From Pelobates cultripes (taxonomy: Eukaryota; Chordata; Amphibia; Anura; Pelobatidae): a stretch of DNA of 64,000 nt. The stretch spans positions 322,338,602 to 322,402,601 of the forward strand of contig OW240913.1 in NCBI GenBank assembly GCA_933207985.1, given 5' to 3'. Below the pieces are notes generated by a model. It saw nothing but the letters and a program-made list of their open reading frames with translations. It was not told where the DNA came from and did not search any database. This document shows positions 13,801 through 26,937 of the stretch, piece after piece (position 1 is the first letter of the stretch; each line of letters begins with the position of its first letter). A program made the translations under genes and the position numbers.

Positions 13801-15462
13801 TAATATGTTTTATTATTAGCCCCCATCTGCCACCAATGAGTGGGCTGGGGGAGACAATAGGTTTACATTATTATTATTTAGGAAAATGATCCGCCACTAG
13901 TTTATTTCCTCCTTTTTCTCAGAATCGTCTGTTAATCGTCTATCATTTTCCTGTTTAAATTTCTAGACTAGCCTCAAAATTCTGAACACGTTCCTAAGAT
14001 GGGTGAATATGAACTCATTTCGGGTATTTGGATAAGTCCATAACAAACCCTACAAACGTGTCCTAAAGGTAGGCAATGATGATCTAACTTACTATTCATA
14101 CCTGTATATACCTGTACATCTCTGGTCTGTGAATCAAATCAAAGAACAGTCATAGCTCCTTTTTAAGGTCTTAGTCATCTTCCTTTTGTCTCTGATACAG
14201 CCATAGGTTATTCCATTTCCCCAAAGAAACACAGACTTTACATTGCCATATAGTGCCAATTGTGAAGGAAGAAAACGTTTTTGTTTGCATAACAGTTAAT
14301 ACAGTAAAGTACAATTATTCTTTTGTGAATTGGACTGCATATAATACTGGCTCAGACACAATCGTTTAGAGTAGAAAAAAAAAAAAAAGATTTTGAGGTT
14401 TGCACCAGGTCATGGATATATCATGACATTAAAACTCCCTTCATATGAAAGTTGATATATTTCTAGTAATAATTCCTAATTTACACACTCTACAAGCTGA
14501 TACATAAAAATAGCTATCTGACAAAATCATATTTACGAGGAAGAATCAAAAAAATACATGTTAGTGGTGTCCAACTGGATCTTTCAGCAATGTATATTTG
14601 CAGCCTCCCGTAACTGTTGGTCTGCATCGCCAGCAGTTTTTGATTCACACAACAAAGGCCTGTAGTATATTAGAAGTTGTAAGCAGACCTCTCAACCGTT
14701 CCGATTTCAGTGGGACAGTCACAATGTTAGGGTCCTGTCCCACCGTCTCAGGGTTTATTTTGTTGTGTTCTGCTTTTGGGGACACTAGGGAAGAGTCCAC
14801 CAAAAAGTACAGCATGAGTGCATAATTAGATGAGCTTACACTATGCTAAGGGCTTTAGGACCCTTCAGAGAGCACTGAAACAATGCTTTCTGCATTGACC
14901 TCTCTCAGTGGATAGGCCTGGATGATTTATAGGAAGTTTGGTGTGGATTCCCTTTAGGCATTGCTAGCGATGCGATTCACTCCAGGCATTTCTGTCACTA
15001 GTCCACCCTTTTATACCGGTGACCAATCATGGAATGCTGATGTCCAAGGGGATATGTGTTAGTCTATAGCTATTTAGCTTTCTTTGTCTGTAGGCCCCAG
15101 CAATTACTAACCTGCAAATTTGCAACACTTGTTTGTCTGTAGCCCTCCAGCAGCTGTTTACAGACCATTGCTAAGGGACTCCAGACCTATATCCAATTCA
15201 ATGAGATGGTCCCAAAAAGTTGGAGTTTGAGACACACAGCTGCAGGTGGGCTATAGAAAAACAGGTGTTGCAGGGTTTACATTGATTGAGGGTCCCTGGT
15301 CGGCAACAGACCACACTAGAGCTATGGCTAATTGAGATTACCCTTCCTTAGTCATAACAAAGCATACCAGCAATGGGTATCACTGTTATAGTCTGAAAGC
15401 GGTCAGTTAACACTATCATCCAATCACTGCCCCGATTACTGTTCAGGCTAATTATTCTTTTT
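10833..15462. other. Mostly unique intergenic DNA
   Basis: Apart from the MITE at 11818 this is the longest repeat-poor part upstream of ETAA1. A perfect 14-bp palindrome GCATTAATTAATGC lies at 12070-12083 and a (GT)n run at 13361-13384. No exon was recognised. About 14690-14760 resembles a worn repeat (GGGACAGTC / GGGTCCTGTCCC). Confidence 0.5.
11818..11896. mobile_element. 79-bp palindromic TTAACCCC MITE
   Basis: TTAACCCCTTGAGGACC to AAGGGGTTAA with an inner CATGACATGT / ACATGTCATG palindrome. The copy at 20399-20478 is the same element inverted. Confidence 0.85.
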
Positions 15463-15756
15463 TTAAAGGGACACTATAGTCACCCAGACCACTTCAGCTC
15501 AATGAAGTAGTCTGGGTGCCAGGTCCCCCAGGTTTTAACCCTTGAAATGTAAACATAGCAGTTTCAGAAAAATTGCTATGTTTACATTGCAGGGTTAATC
15601 CAGCCTCTAGTGGCTGTCTTCGTGACAGCCGCTAGTGGCGCTTCTGCGACGCTGATTGCGAAAATCGCATTCAGCGTGCAGAACGCCCATAGGAAAACAT
15701 TGAGAAATGCTTTCCTATGGACTATTTGTTTTCCTGACACTATAGTGATCCTTTAA
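15463..15756. mobile_element. TTAA MITE family 1, short form (294 bp)
   Basis: TTAAAGGGACACTATAGTC at the left, ACTATAGTGATCCTTTAA at the right. Interior: CACCCAGACCACTTCAGCTC, GCCTCTAGTGGCTGTCTTCG and TTTCCTATGGACT. It lacks the splice-donor-like centre seen in longer copies. Confidence 0.88.
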
Positions 15757-18700
15757 CGTTAAACCATTAACTAAAATTGGCTTAACACTGAACAGAAGGG
15801 CAGCACCAGGACACACACAAACATGCTTGTCAACATTTCCACTTTTATAGCCACCTTCCAGTTTTTTACCTTTTGGATGGCTTCCATGGGGTCAAGTGCG
15901 CAAGCTGAGACTGTTGGGACTTGGGGGCTGTTCCTCCCAACCCCCTCCCCTCTACCTTATCCTGCTTTCCTTTGCAGCTCCAGTCTCTGTGGGACAGAGT
16001 GACCAGCTATCACTTCCTGCCATGCTGCCAATTAGAAGATAGCTCAGTCGCGCTGTTAAAGGGCCTTAGTGCCCGACCGGTCCCTTGCTGACAAATGTCC
16101 ATCAGGTATTCCTAAGTGCATGGGCCACCCAATGGGCCTCCTTAGTGTACGGGCCAGTGTGATGCTTTAAATCAGCAAGGGTCGGACCGGGCAGCTGGGT
16201 CCCGTGGAGTGATAGGCCGGGTCACAGCTGTGACCCCTGCGACCGTGGTAGGTACACAACTGATTTACATGTATCTATTACTATCATTTCTGTTACTATT
16301 TGCTGACCTTGCAACTGAGTTATCAATCTCAAATACTATTTATGTCGTTCTCTTTGTAGCAAGCATGTCTCCCCATGTTTTTTTAGTAAAATTATATTAT
16401 ATTATTTCCATCCATGGTCTTCTGATCTACATATATTGTTCTGAATGTATTCTCATTGCAAATCAATTGCATTGGGTAGCAAAAAAAAAAAAAAAACATT
16501 TCAGAGAGGGATTTTGTTCAAAATAAAAACATATCCATAAAATATAATGTTTAAGTTTTCCTGTCACCTTCCACGTTCTAGGATCACTATGTAGATCAGT
16601 ATGCAAATTATTTCATACTGAAAAATATTATTTATTTACTAACTAAAACACATAGTAACAATGTTAAAAATGTATATTTTAAAATAATGCATTTTCTTGG
16701 AGAGGTGCTAGCACATGGTATGCAGAATGCCCCCCAAAAAACACAAAAAAATCTCTTTTTAGTAGACATGTTGCTAATAAAAAACATGTATGCATTTTAT
16801 AATGCATTTATTTAATTGGGCGTATATCTAAAAACAGCTTACAAAATCTGCAGATCTTTTGTCTGAAGTCTTTGCAGCCATCCCCTTGCAACCCCGCCAA
16901 GACATTCTGTGCTGTCCAATCACAGACTTCCCAATGCAGCTAAGTAGAAAGTCTTTGGAAGGCAGGTGCTCTGGGCAATTGCTGCATTTTGAGTTTAACT
17001 CCACTGAGCTAACCAAACCAGGAAGTAACACGGCTGGTTGTCTGATTGACAGCCAAGAAGTGTAACAAGGTTATTTTCTAAATAATAATTTAATTTCTAT
17101 TGAAAACTGCACTTTTTGTAAAATGAAAAAAAAAAGAGGACTTCACAAATAAGGCATTTTATCAAGCAATGTCCCTTTAATGTTCTCTCTGTAAATATTG
17201 TTACTCATTGTTTAGGTGATGAGGGTTCAACAAACAAGTTTGTTACTGAATAATCTCTATACTTTTAATTACAATTTAGAACTTAGTCATCATCCAGGAG
17301 ATGCCATTTTCCAGAGTTTGGAAAAATGGTCTATCTTGCCATTTATTTTAAAGATGTTACATTTCAATGAATAAACAGTGAATCTGATGATGGAGAATCA
17401 CTTATTTTCAGAAATGAATTGTTCAAGCTGCATTTGCATGTATTTCGGTAGCAACTAGGAATATTCCCAGACAAAGAAAACATAATTATAATTGATAAAA
17501 CAAGCAGGAAATGTATATAGTTCACCACATAAGAGTTTTCATTTCAAAATGCTCTTAGATCATCTCACTAATGTTTGCATTTTCTTAGCTTGTTACATTT
17601 CCACCAATCATACCGATCATTGTACAGATTCTACAAGCAAATACAAGCTATTAGTTGTCTGGTGCTAGATTGAATATTTAATCAATGGCTCACACAATTC
17701 CGGTTTAAGTTTTTATTGGAACAAACAGCATTAACTTCAAAATAGGCAAACTAAATAAAATATTTTCTTGAGCCAACATTTGTGAAAAATGACAGACATG
17801 AAGTAAAAAAAAAAAAAAAAGGAATACATGAAACATATGTTACTTGACTAGCTTAAATCCCCATCCAAGGGTTTCCTGTGCATAATAAAAGTGGTTTTGA
17901 AACATGCTTGCAGCCAGCTGTAGCATGCAATGCCCGACATATGTTCTGACAGGAAGACACCATTATTGTGTGTGTATAAATATGAAAAACCCCAAAGAAT
18001 TGTCCGTCCTTTTGATGAGCTGTTCTTTTGCTCTGTGTTCTTAATATTTTTTCCTAAGATACAAGACAGCTGTTACATTCAGAGAATGACCATTTTACAA
18101 TTTCAAACGTAAAGGGGGAGAGTCCACAGAACTAAAAAAACATACATAGAGTACATTTTTTTGAATAACCTTTTGTATCTCTTACATCTGCACATTCTTA
18201 GATTATGTTTAAGTCATTTTAGAATATGTAAGGATTTCTTTCATCATGTATTTTACATCAATGCACTTGTAGCCAATAATCCATACTGTTTGGCAGGGAT
18301 CCTATTTTTTTATTTTTTTATTAATGAAACAAAAGTCCTATGTATACGCATTTCTTTTAACTTAAAAGGCGTGCAACGCAGTTCCCCAGGTGTTGTTTTA
18401 CAGTCTATACATTGTGCGGTTTAGTAACAGTTTTATCAGATTTTGGACTATGCTACTAAGTTCTTGTATTTTGGCAAGAAAACTGAGCTTTGTCAATGAA
18501 GAAATGTTCTTATACTTAACTTTACAGTCAACAAAATTCACTGTCCTTAAGCTTTTTTTGGCACACATGATTGTTAATCCATACAGTTTGCCAATATTTT
18601 GTTTTCAAAAACACACAGGGCTGCTTGCTGGCAAACATGATTGAGGTGGGAAACAGCCAGGATAATTTAAAGACAGAAATATAAATAATAAAAAAGAAAA

Positions 18701-19069
18701 AGAAAACTAGAGAAATAATAGAGTCAAAGAAGAAAAGGAGATGGCTGTTCTATAATAAGGTTACCAGATGGTTTAGGGCCATCAAAGACAGCTGAGCTTG
18801 TCATGGTTCATTAACTTCTATCCTACTGAATTCGGAAAGTTGATGTCCTCCTTGACGAAAAGAGATAAAGTATGAAGCTTGAGAGCATGAAAGTTAAAAA
18901 GTCATCTCTGACTCCCGACTGATGCCATAAAATGATGATACACAATGTCGGGGGACACACAAGATAGTCATAATTACACTTCAGGGAATTTTGAGAGTAG
19001 GAATCCAGCATTAAATGACCGGAATCACAACCATTGATTTATGAATTAAATAAAAACCAGTGTTACATC
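15757..19069. other. Intergenic DNA, no gene seen
   Basis: Contains the dispersed repeat at 16815-17060 (see 2485-2720) and A runs at 16482 and 17806. About 17170-18650 looks unique and includes an octamer ATTTGCAT near 17432; no exon was recognised. Confidence 0.5.
16815..17060. repeat. Dispersed repeat, shared with 2485-2720
   Basis: Second copy of the repeat described at 2485-2720, better preserved towards its right end. Confidence 0.7.
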
Positions 19070-19577
19070 TTATATGGTTACTCTAACCCCTTTTTGTTAT
19101 TTCATTTGAAATGAACTATTTGGCTGTTATTTTGTAGGTGCCCCCCAATTTGCAGTAAAAACATATTCTAAATAATATAGAACTTACCTGGAATCAAAGC
19201 TCCTTGCGTTGGTCTTCCATGTCCTGCCTGACATCCCTCCCTTCCTCACAAGGTCCAATCAAAAGCTTCTCATAGAGAAACATTTATTTGGATAATTTTA
19301 CCGGCTCAGAGCGCATGTACGTGCTCTGAGTCAGGGAAGGAGAGAGTGTGGGGGACAACACTCTCATTTTGTCACACAGACTTAACATTAAGCAGCGCAA
19401 AAAAAGGGTTACTGACTGAAGTCATGGGTGCCGGAGGGTGTAACTAGTCCCGAACACAAAGCTAAAAATATCTCTGTATGTGCAGCGTTTCAAGCAGAAA
19501 TGTTGCCCATACAGATTCATATCACCACGACCACTTTTAAAAGCAAAAATAGTTGTGGTGGTTGGAGTAACCATTTA
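19070..19577. mobile_element. MITE with GGTTACTC ends (508 bp)
   Basis: Left end TTATATGGTTACTCTAACC pairs with right end GGTTGGAGTAACCATTTAA. Interior has no open frame of note. Confidence 0.7.
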
Positions 19578-20398
19578 AGTTAAGCTTATATATAAGAAAT
19601 AAAAAACTCAGTGCAGAACAAATAGAGTGCATCTTATGAAGGCCAGATAAAGTTTGACTTCTTACCTGTGGTCACTACCTCTACAGAGATCCAGAAGCTC
19701 TTCAGTAACGCTTACGTTACCTCTTCTTAGCTATAACTTGATATGTAGGGCCAGCTCAAAGGAAAAAGCTTTTCACTGTTATAGAGGCATTGACCGGCAC
19801 TTGGTGGACCACAGGTAAGAAGTCATACCATTAGTAAGCATTTACTTGAGTACTTATATTGGGAGGGCGCCAAGGCACTCTTGGCAGCATAAACTGTACA
19901 GCACGCATAGAGTGTTCCTTTAATTTAATAAACAAGAATGGTTATTCACTAAAGTAAGAATTCAATTATATGGCATTTAAGAGTTAAATAACTTGGTTTA
20001 TACAGCCCTTATCACACCACCCTGCACGTGACTTGCACAGCCTTCCTAAACACTGTAAAGTGAGATCTAACTTTTACACTTTTTTTTATTGCACATTCTG
20101 TTTAACTTAGAATGTCTTATCTCCTGCTCTGTTACTAGCCTTGCAGGAGCCTCTTGTGTGTGATTACAGAGCAGGAGATTAAAACTTCTAAAGGAAGTTA
20201 ACATCTCACTGAAAGTGGAACCATTTTTTTCATGCAGGATGCGTGGGTCACAACTGGGGGTGTGTGACTAGAGTCTCATAAACAAAGTGATTTAACACCT
20301 AAATGGCAAAGAATTGAACAGTGAGGCTGCATGGGCATGATGTATACACCAAAACTGCTTTATTAACCTAAATTTGTTTTGGTAAATATATTGTCCCT

Positions 20399-20478
20399 TT
20401 AAGCCCTTAAGGACGCATGACATGTGTGACATGTCATGATGCCCTTTTATTCCAGAAGTTTGGTCCTTAAGGGGTTAA
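20399..20478. mobile_element. 80-bp palindromic TTAACCCC MITE, inverted copy
   Basis: TTAAGCCCTTAAGGACG to GGTCCTTAAGGGGTTAA, enclosing GACATGTGTGACATGTC. Same element as 11818-11896 in the opposite direction. Confidence 0.85.
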
Positions 20479-20557
20479 ATTTGAAATTCACTTTGATTTC
20501 CCACTTTAGTGAATAACCCTGAAAATGTCAAAACATCTGAGAGAACTGTGCATATAC

Positions 20558-21227
20558 CAGGGGCGGATCCAGAACTGAATCTCGGGAGGGGCACTTTGAG
20601 ATTATTACAGGGACAATCCAGGCACAATAACCACTACAGCTCTCTGTCGTGGTTATGGTTCCAGGAGCGCCGTGGCACCGTCCCTGAGTAAGTAGTCAAA
20701 CCATTTAAGAACAGTTTGACAACTTACCTGGGTTCTGCCAGGATAGGGGTTGTAGCAGGGGATCGGGCCTGTAGTGTGTGTGAGGGGTTCAGTGTGTGTG
20801 TATGGGGTGTAGTGTATGTGTGAGAGATGCAATGTGTGTGAGGAGTGCAGTGTCTGTTTGTGAGGTGTAGAGTCTGTGTGAGGGGTGCACTGTGTGTGAG
20901 GGGTGCAGTTTCTCTTTGTGGGGTGTAGGGTCTGTGTGAGGGATGCATTGTATCTGTGAGGGGTGCAGTGTGTGTGTGTATGGAGGGGCAGTGTGTGTGT
21001 GAGAAGTGTAGTGTGTGTGGGGGCAGTGTGTGTGTGTGTATGTGAGCGGTGCAGTGTGTATGTGAGGGGTGCAGTATGTGTGTGGGAGGCAGTGTGTGTA
21101 TGGGGGGCAGTGTGTGTGTGTGAGGGGTGCAATGTGTGGGGGCGGTGTGTGTGTGTGAGGAGGGTCAGTGTGTGAGGGGTGCAGTTTGTTGGGGCAATTG
21201 CCCCCCCCCTCCCCGGATCCCCCACTG
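20558..21227. mobile_element. hAT-type element 1 with GT-rich array (670 bp)
   Basis: Ends CAGGGGCGGATCC and GGATCCCCCACTG, flanked by GCATATAC and GCATGTAC, an 8-base target duplication with one change, as expected for hAT. Between about 20765 and 21190 the interior is a GT-rich minisatellite of GGTGCAGTGTGTGTGAG units. No transposase. Confidence 0.82.
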
Positions 21228-21621
21228 GCATGTACATTCTCTATTATACACCATTACTACAAAAATGCTGTGTTTAGTGAAATTCAAGGTTATTCATCAC
21301 TCTAGAGTGTGGTGAATTGAAATCCAAATGGTAAAATTAAAGGTGAAATAGCCAATCTATGACTATACATGAGTTGGAAATTTTTTGCGGATTAGCTATT
21401 TTTGCTAGGTTTTTGCCATTCAGATTGCAATTTGTTTGAATTCTCAATTTAATGAATAACCTTGTATAAATCTAAATAAAGGACAAAAAAGAAGAGTCTT
21501 TCATAGTTTATTAATTATCACAAAAATCATTTAATGATAAAACATTAAATTTAGTGATAAAAAAACAGGGTACTCATGCTGATCAAATCTCTTGCAGTGT
21601 GAGGCACAAAAGATAGACACT

Positions 21622-21856
21622 GTATCTTTCTGTGTGTCTCCTTTAGCAAGAATGTTTGTATATAAAACGTAACATAATTTCTATCTTCTCAGATATAAAA
21701 TAAGAAAAGGAATATAAAGAAAGCATCAATACGAAACTACAATGGGTATTGATGCTTTCTTCATATTCCTTTTCTTATTTTATATCTGAGAAGATAGAAA
21801 TTATGTTACGTTTTATATACAAACATTCTTGATAATGGAGACACACAGAAAGATAC
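21622..21856. repeat. Near-perfect 111-bp hairpin
   Basis: Arms 21622-21732 and 21746-21856 are inverse copies with only about three mismatches, closed by a 13-base loop. The arms start GTATCTTTCTGTGTGTCTCC and reach ATCAATAC beside the loop. The flanks outside the arms do not pair. Confidence 0.93.
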
Positions 21857-22259
21857 CCAACATTTTGTTGCATAATGGAACTGCAGGACTTTGATTCGAT
21901 TACTGGGCCGTTTTGACTGGTGCCCTTATCCTGGAGGGCCAAAAACACATAGTCTTGACAGGGAACAAATTCTTTTTTGTAGGCATTATAAAAAAGTAAT
22001 CTCATTGAATTTGTTATAGAGGGTCTTCTGAAACTGTCCCTCCATTCAGTGTTAAACCAGTTTTGAGCAGTTTAACTCTGTCTGAGCATCACTAGCAAGG
22101 CTGACATCAGAAAGCTTGGGGCCCCACAGCCAAAGGTCTGACTACTGGAGCCTGCACAAATTCGCCCACGGGGCTTACCACGAGTCTGTCTACCTGACAG
22201 GGCCCACCTCCCATTCCGCCATCATCTTGCAGACACTAAGAGCTGTGGTAGGGGATGTA

Positions 22260-22599
22260 GTTAGTGTTTGTTAGGTATGTCTATGTTAAGGGAATGTAGT
22301 GTATGCGTACCGGTAATGCAGTGCGTGTAGGGGATTTAGTGTTTGTGTGTGTCTAGCGGATGCAGTGTGTGTATGTATGGGGATATGGTGTATGTGTATG
22401 TATAGGGGATGCAGTGTGTGTGTGTGTGTAAGGGATGCAGTTTGTATAGTAAATGCAGTATGTCTATTTGTAAGCAACGCAGTATGTGTATAATGGATGC
22501 AGTGTGTGTGTGTATAGGGGATGCAGTGTGTGTGTAAGGGATGGAGTTTGTATAGTAAATGCAGTGTGTCTATTTGTAAGCAATGCAGTATGTGTGTAG
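22260..22599. repeat. GT-rich minisatellite, left of hAT element 2
   Basis: Loose tandem units of GGGGATGCAGTGTGTGTGTA type. It continues at 25803-26330 on the other side of the hAT insertion, so the hAT element landed inside this array. Confidence 0.8.
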
Positions 22600-25320
22600 C
22601 AGTGGCGTCTCTAGGATTCATTTTTAGTGGGGGGGACATGCAGGGCCAGGGACAAAAGTAGGGGGGCACATTTAACCGCGCCCTCGCTGCAGTTTGACCC
22701 TGCCCCTGTTGCATGTTAAGCCCCGCCCCCGACACAATGTGTTATGTTTTTTTAATAATCCCTGCTGGAGGATTCATTATTTTCCACCAGGGATTATTAA
22801 AAAACAAACACATTACCCTTGATACAGTGCCATAGTTGCCAACATTTGAAAAAGATTTCCAAGGACATTTTGCAGCACAGCTATCAATTACTGTCTGGGT
22901 ATAATATCCCTGGACAGTAAGTGCTCTCTGTATAATACAGGGTTGTGTGTGTAATATCCCAAGACAGAGAGCAGCACTATACAGGGATATTATACAGGCA
23001 CAGGCCTGTATTATACAGAGAGCAGCACTATACAGGAAGCACTGACTATCCCGGGATATTATATACACAAAGATCTGTATTATACAGATAGCTGAGCATA
23101 TACCCCATGTCCCAATCTCTAGACTACTAGTACCTGCCAACAATAGCTCCCAGACGCGTGTAACAGGGCTAAAGTGTGTGGCAGCTCACACAGATGATTC
23201 AGCTGTAAAGTGCACTCGCTGGCAGAGCCAAACTGGGAATCCCTGGGAATCCAAAGCAGCCCTGGAAAAAAAAATGTATGCCATTCCTACAAGTCAAAAT
23301 ATATATATATAGTACAGTAAGCACACAAGCTCACTGACATGCGCAAATAGGCTTACTGACAGAAAAAACTCTCTGACTCACACACAAGCTTACTACAGAC
23401 AAACTCACTTGTATAAACAGAAGGCTCACTACAAAGAAGTTCAGAGACACACACATGCTCACTAAACAGAAGCTCACTGACACACACTATCAGTACCATT
23501 TCAACAGAGTTAAAGGCCACCGGGCAAAGCAATGCACTGGGGGCCTTCCTACACAACAACTCACAGGAATTTTAATTATTGTTAGACTGCTGAGTCCATA
23601 CACACACAGACTGCTGAGTCCATACAAACACACACACAGACTGCTGAGTCCATACACACACACACACAGACTGCTGAGTCCATACACACACACAGACTGC
23701 TGAGTCCACACACACATACAGACTGCTGAGTCAATACACACACACACACAGACTGCTGAGTCCATACACACACGCACAGACTGCTGAGTCCATACACACA
23801 CACATACATACACAGACTGCTGAGTCCATACACACACACACAGACACACTGCTGAGTCCATACACACACACACAGCTGAGTCCATACACACACACACAGA
23901 CTGTTGAGTCCATACGCACACATACTGCTGAGTCCATACACACACACACACAGACTGCTGAGTCCATACACACTCACAGGCTGCTGAGTAAATACACACA
24001 CACACACACACACACAGAGACTGCTGAGTCCATACACACACACACACACACACACACACAGACTGTTGAGTCCATACGCACACAGACTGCTGAGTCCATA
24101 CACACACACACAGAGACTGCTGAGTCCATACACACTCACAGACTGCTGAGTAAATACACACACACACACAGACTGCTGATTAAATACACACACACACACA
24201 GACTGCTGAGTCCATACATACACACACAGAGACTCTGCTGAGTCCGTACACACACAGACTGCTATGTCCATACACACACACAGATACACAGACTGCCGAG
24301 TCCATACACACACACAGACTGCTGAGTCCATACACACACACACACACACACACACAGACTCTGCTGAGTCCGTACACACACAGACTGCTATGTCCATACA
24401 CACACACAGATACACAGACTGCCGAGTCCATACACACACACAGACTGCTGAGTCCATACACACACACACACACACACACAGACTGCTGAATCCATACACA
24501 CACAGACTGCTGAGTCCATACACACACACACAGACTGCTGAGTCCATACACACACACGCACACACACACACAGACTCCTGAGTCCATACACACACACACA
24601 GACTGCTGAATCCATACACACACACACAGAATGCTGAGTCCATACACACGCACAGACTGCTGTGTCCATACACACACACACATACACAGACTGCTGAGTC
24701 CATACACATACACACAGAGACTGCTGAGTCCATACAAACACAGACACAGACTGCTGAGTCCATACACATACAGACTGCTGAATCCATACACACACACACA
24801 CACAGACTGCTGAGTCCATACACACACACACTGACTGCTGAGTCCATACACACACACACAGACTGCTGTGTCCATACACACACACACACACAGACTCTGC
24901 TGAGTCCGTACACACACAGACTGCTATGTCCATACACACACACAGATACACAGACTGCCGAGTCCATACACACACACAGACTGCTGAGTCCATACACACA
25001 CACACACACACACACAGACTGCTGAATCCATACACACACAGACTGCTGAGTCCATACACACACACACAGACTGCTGAGTCCATACACACACACGCACACA
25101 CACACACAGACTCCTGAGTCCATACACACACACACAGACTGCTGAATCCATACACACACACACAGAATGCTGAGTCCATACACACGCACAGACTGCTGTG
25201 TCCATACACACACACACATACACAGACTGCTGAGTCCATACACATACACACACAGACTGCTGAGTCCATACAAACACAGACACAGACTGCTGAGTCCATA
25301 CACATACAGACTGCTGAATC

Positions 25321-25357
<37 letters not shown>

Positions 25358-25794
25358 TGCTGAGTCCATACACACACACACAGACTACTGAGTCCATACA
25401 CACACACACACACACACACACCAAGCCTACCTGTCACTGGAGGCTGTTGCTGGGGGTGAGACAGCCATCTTCTGCAGCAGCATGGTCTGCTGCTTTACGG
25501 CAGGGGTGGGGCTTATGTAAGGGGCGGGGCTTATGTGTGGGAGGCGGGGCCTGTGCCGGGGAGCCTGTCAGTGCTCCCTCCAGCCCCAGCAGCATTCTAG
25601 CTGCTCTGCCCTGCATTCCCTTGGGCTGTCACAGACTGTTACAGTCCGAGGGAATATAATTGAAGCACATTGCCAGCAAGTTGCCGGCATTTGGTGGGGG
25701 CCCAAGGGGGGGCACAGCATGATGTAGGGGGGGGGCACAGCATGATGTAGGGGTGGCCATGGCCCCCTCTGCCCCCCCCCCAGCGACGCCACTG
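22600..25794. mobile_element. hAT-type element 2, complete ends (3195 bp)
   Basis: Starts CAGTGGCGTCTCTAGG, ends GACGCCACTG, and is flanked on both sides by a perfect 8-base duplication GTGTGTAG (22592-22599 and 25795-25802). These are hAT hallmarks. The interior has GC-rich ends, a hairpin AATAATCCCTGCTGG / CCACCAGGGATTATT at about 22755-22803, and a long CA-rich array. No transposase frame, so non-autonomous. Confidence 0.93.
23582..25420. repeat. CA-rich minisatellite inside hAT element 2
   Basis: About 1.84 kb of units CAGACTGCTGAGTCCATACA plus a (CA)3-14 run. The block 24358-24880 recurs at 24894-25400, offset about 536, showing internal segment duplication. The unit has no stop in some minus-strand frames, which makes a 599-codon open frame that is not a gene. 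Confidence 0.96.
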
Positions 25795-26330
25795 GTGTGT
25801 AGTGGATGCAGTGTGTGTATGTATAGGGGATGCAGTGTGTGTGTGTGTAAGGGATGCAGTTTGTATAGTAAATGCAGTGTGTTTATTTGTAAGCAATGCA
25901 GTATGTGTGTAGTGGATGCAGTGTGTAGATTGTAAGCTAGTTTGGGCTGGGAACCTACTGTTCCTGTATGTTATACATGTTTTGTTAGAATTGAATATCT
26001 GTTTTGTTTCCTATTGTCCAATTCTGTGGAATATGTTTGCACTATATAAATAATTGTAATTGTGTAAGGATATGGTAAGGGTATGTATGTATGTATAGAA
26101 GTTGCAGTGTGTGTTTAGAGGATGCAGTAAATTACGTGTCTGTTAGTCCATCCATTGTACAGCGCTTCGGAATTTGCTGGCGCTATATAAATAATAAAAT
26201 AAGAATGTGTGTGTATGTAATAGATATAGTGTGTGTGTGTGTAAGGGATGTAGAGTGTGTGTATGGAGGATGCAGTGTGTGTTTGTGTAAGGCATGCAGT
26301 GTGTGTATGGACCATTAAGTGTGTGTATGT
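25795..26330. repeat. GT-rich minisatellite right of hAT 2, with LINE tails
   Basis: Continuation of the GATGCAGTGTGTGTGTA-type array, interrupted by LINE 3'-tail sequences at about 25927-26060 (GATTGTAAGCTAGTTTGGGC to GCACTATATAAATAATTG) and 26150-26205 (CATTGTACAGCGCTTCGGAA to GGCGCTATATAAATAATAA). Confidence 0.75.
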
Positions 26331-26502
26331 CTGCCTGCCTTTGTGAGGTGAGATAAGGGCTATAAAAAATAAAATATGGGCAAAAATATGGGCAACGTTT
26401 TCTTTATTTTTTTGAGGTAAGAGGCAGGGGGAGGAGACACCACAAGGCATTCCCTAGTGGTCCAGGAAGTCTTGTTTGCACTCTGCTGGCTGCCCAGGCT
26501 CT

Positions 26503-26937
26503 TTAAAGGACCACTATAGGCACCCAGACCACTTCAGCTCAATGAAGTGGCCTGGGTGCCAGGTCCCTCTAGGGTTAATCCTGCCTGCTGTAAACATAAC
26601 AGTTTCAGAGAAACTTCTATGTTTACATATGGGTTAATCCAGCCTCTAGTGGCTGCCTCATTGACAGCTGCTAGAGGCGCTTCCACGTTTCTCACTGTGA
26701 TTTTCACAGTGAGAAGACACCAGTGTCCATAGGAAAGCACTGAGAATGCTTTCCTATGGACTGGCTGATTGCACGCGCGGCTCTTGCCGCGCATGCGCAT
26801 TCAGCCGATGATGTCCAAAGGAGGAGGAGAGTCCCCAACACAGAGGGAGCCCGGCGCTGGAGAAAGGTGAGTCACTGGAGGCTTAATACTATACTATACT
26901 ACAAGTTTGTTTTCCTGGCACTATAGTGGTCCTTTAA
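26503..26937. mobile_element. TTAA MITE family 1 (435 bp)
   Basis: TTAAAGGACCACTATAGGC at the left and CTATAGTGGTCCTTTAA at the right. Carries AAGGTGAGT at 26864-26872, a consensus 5' splice site, on the + strand. Confidence 0.88.

Noticed and set aside
17043..17052. Perfect PBX-MEIS motif TGATTGACAG
   Set aside because: It sits at the edge of a dispersed repeat (16815-17060), so a selected binding site is unlikely.
20653..21237. 194-codon minus-strand frame rich in His, Thr and Pro
   Set aside because: Translation of the GT-rich array inside hAT element 1.
23582..25381. 599-codon minus-strand open frame (Cys/Val/Tyr repeats)
   Set aside because: It is the translation of the CA-rich minisatellite; other frames and the other strand are equally open and the unit lengths vary without keeping a frame.
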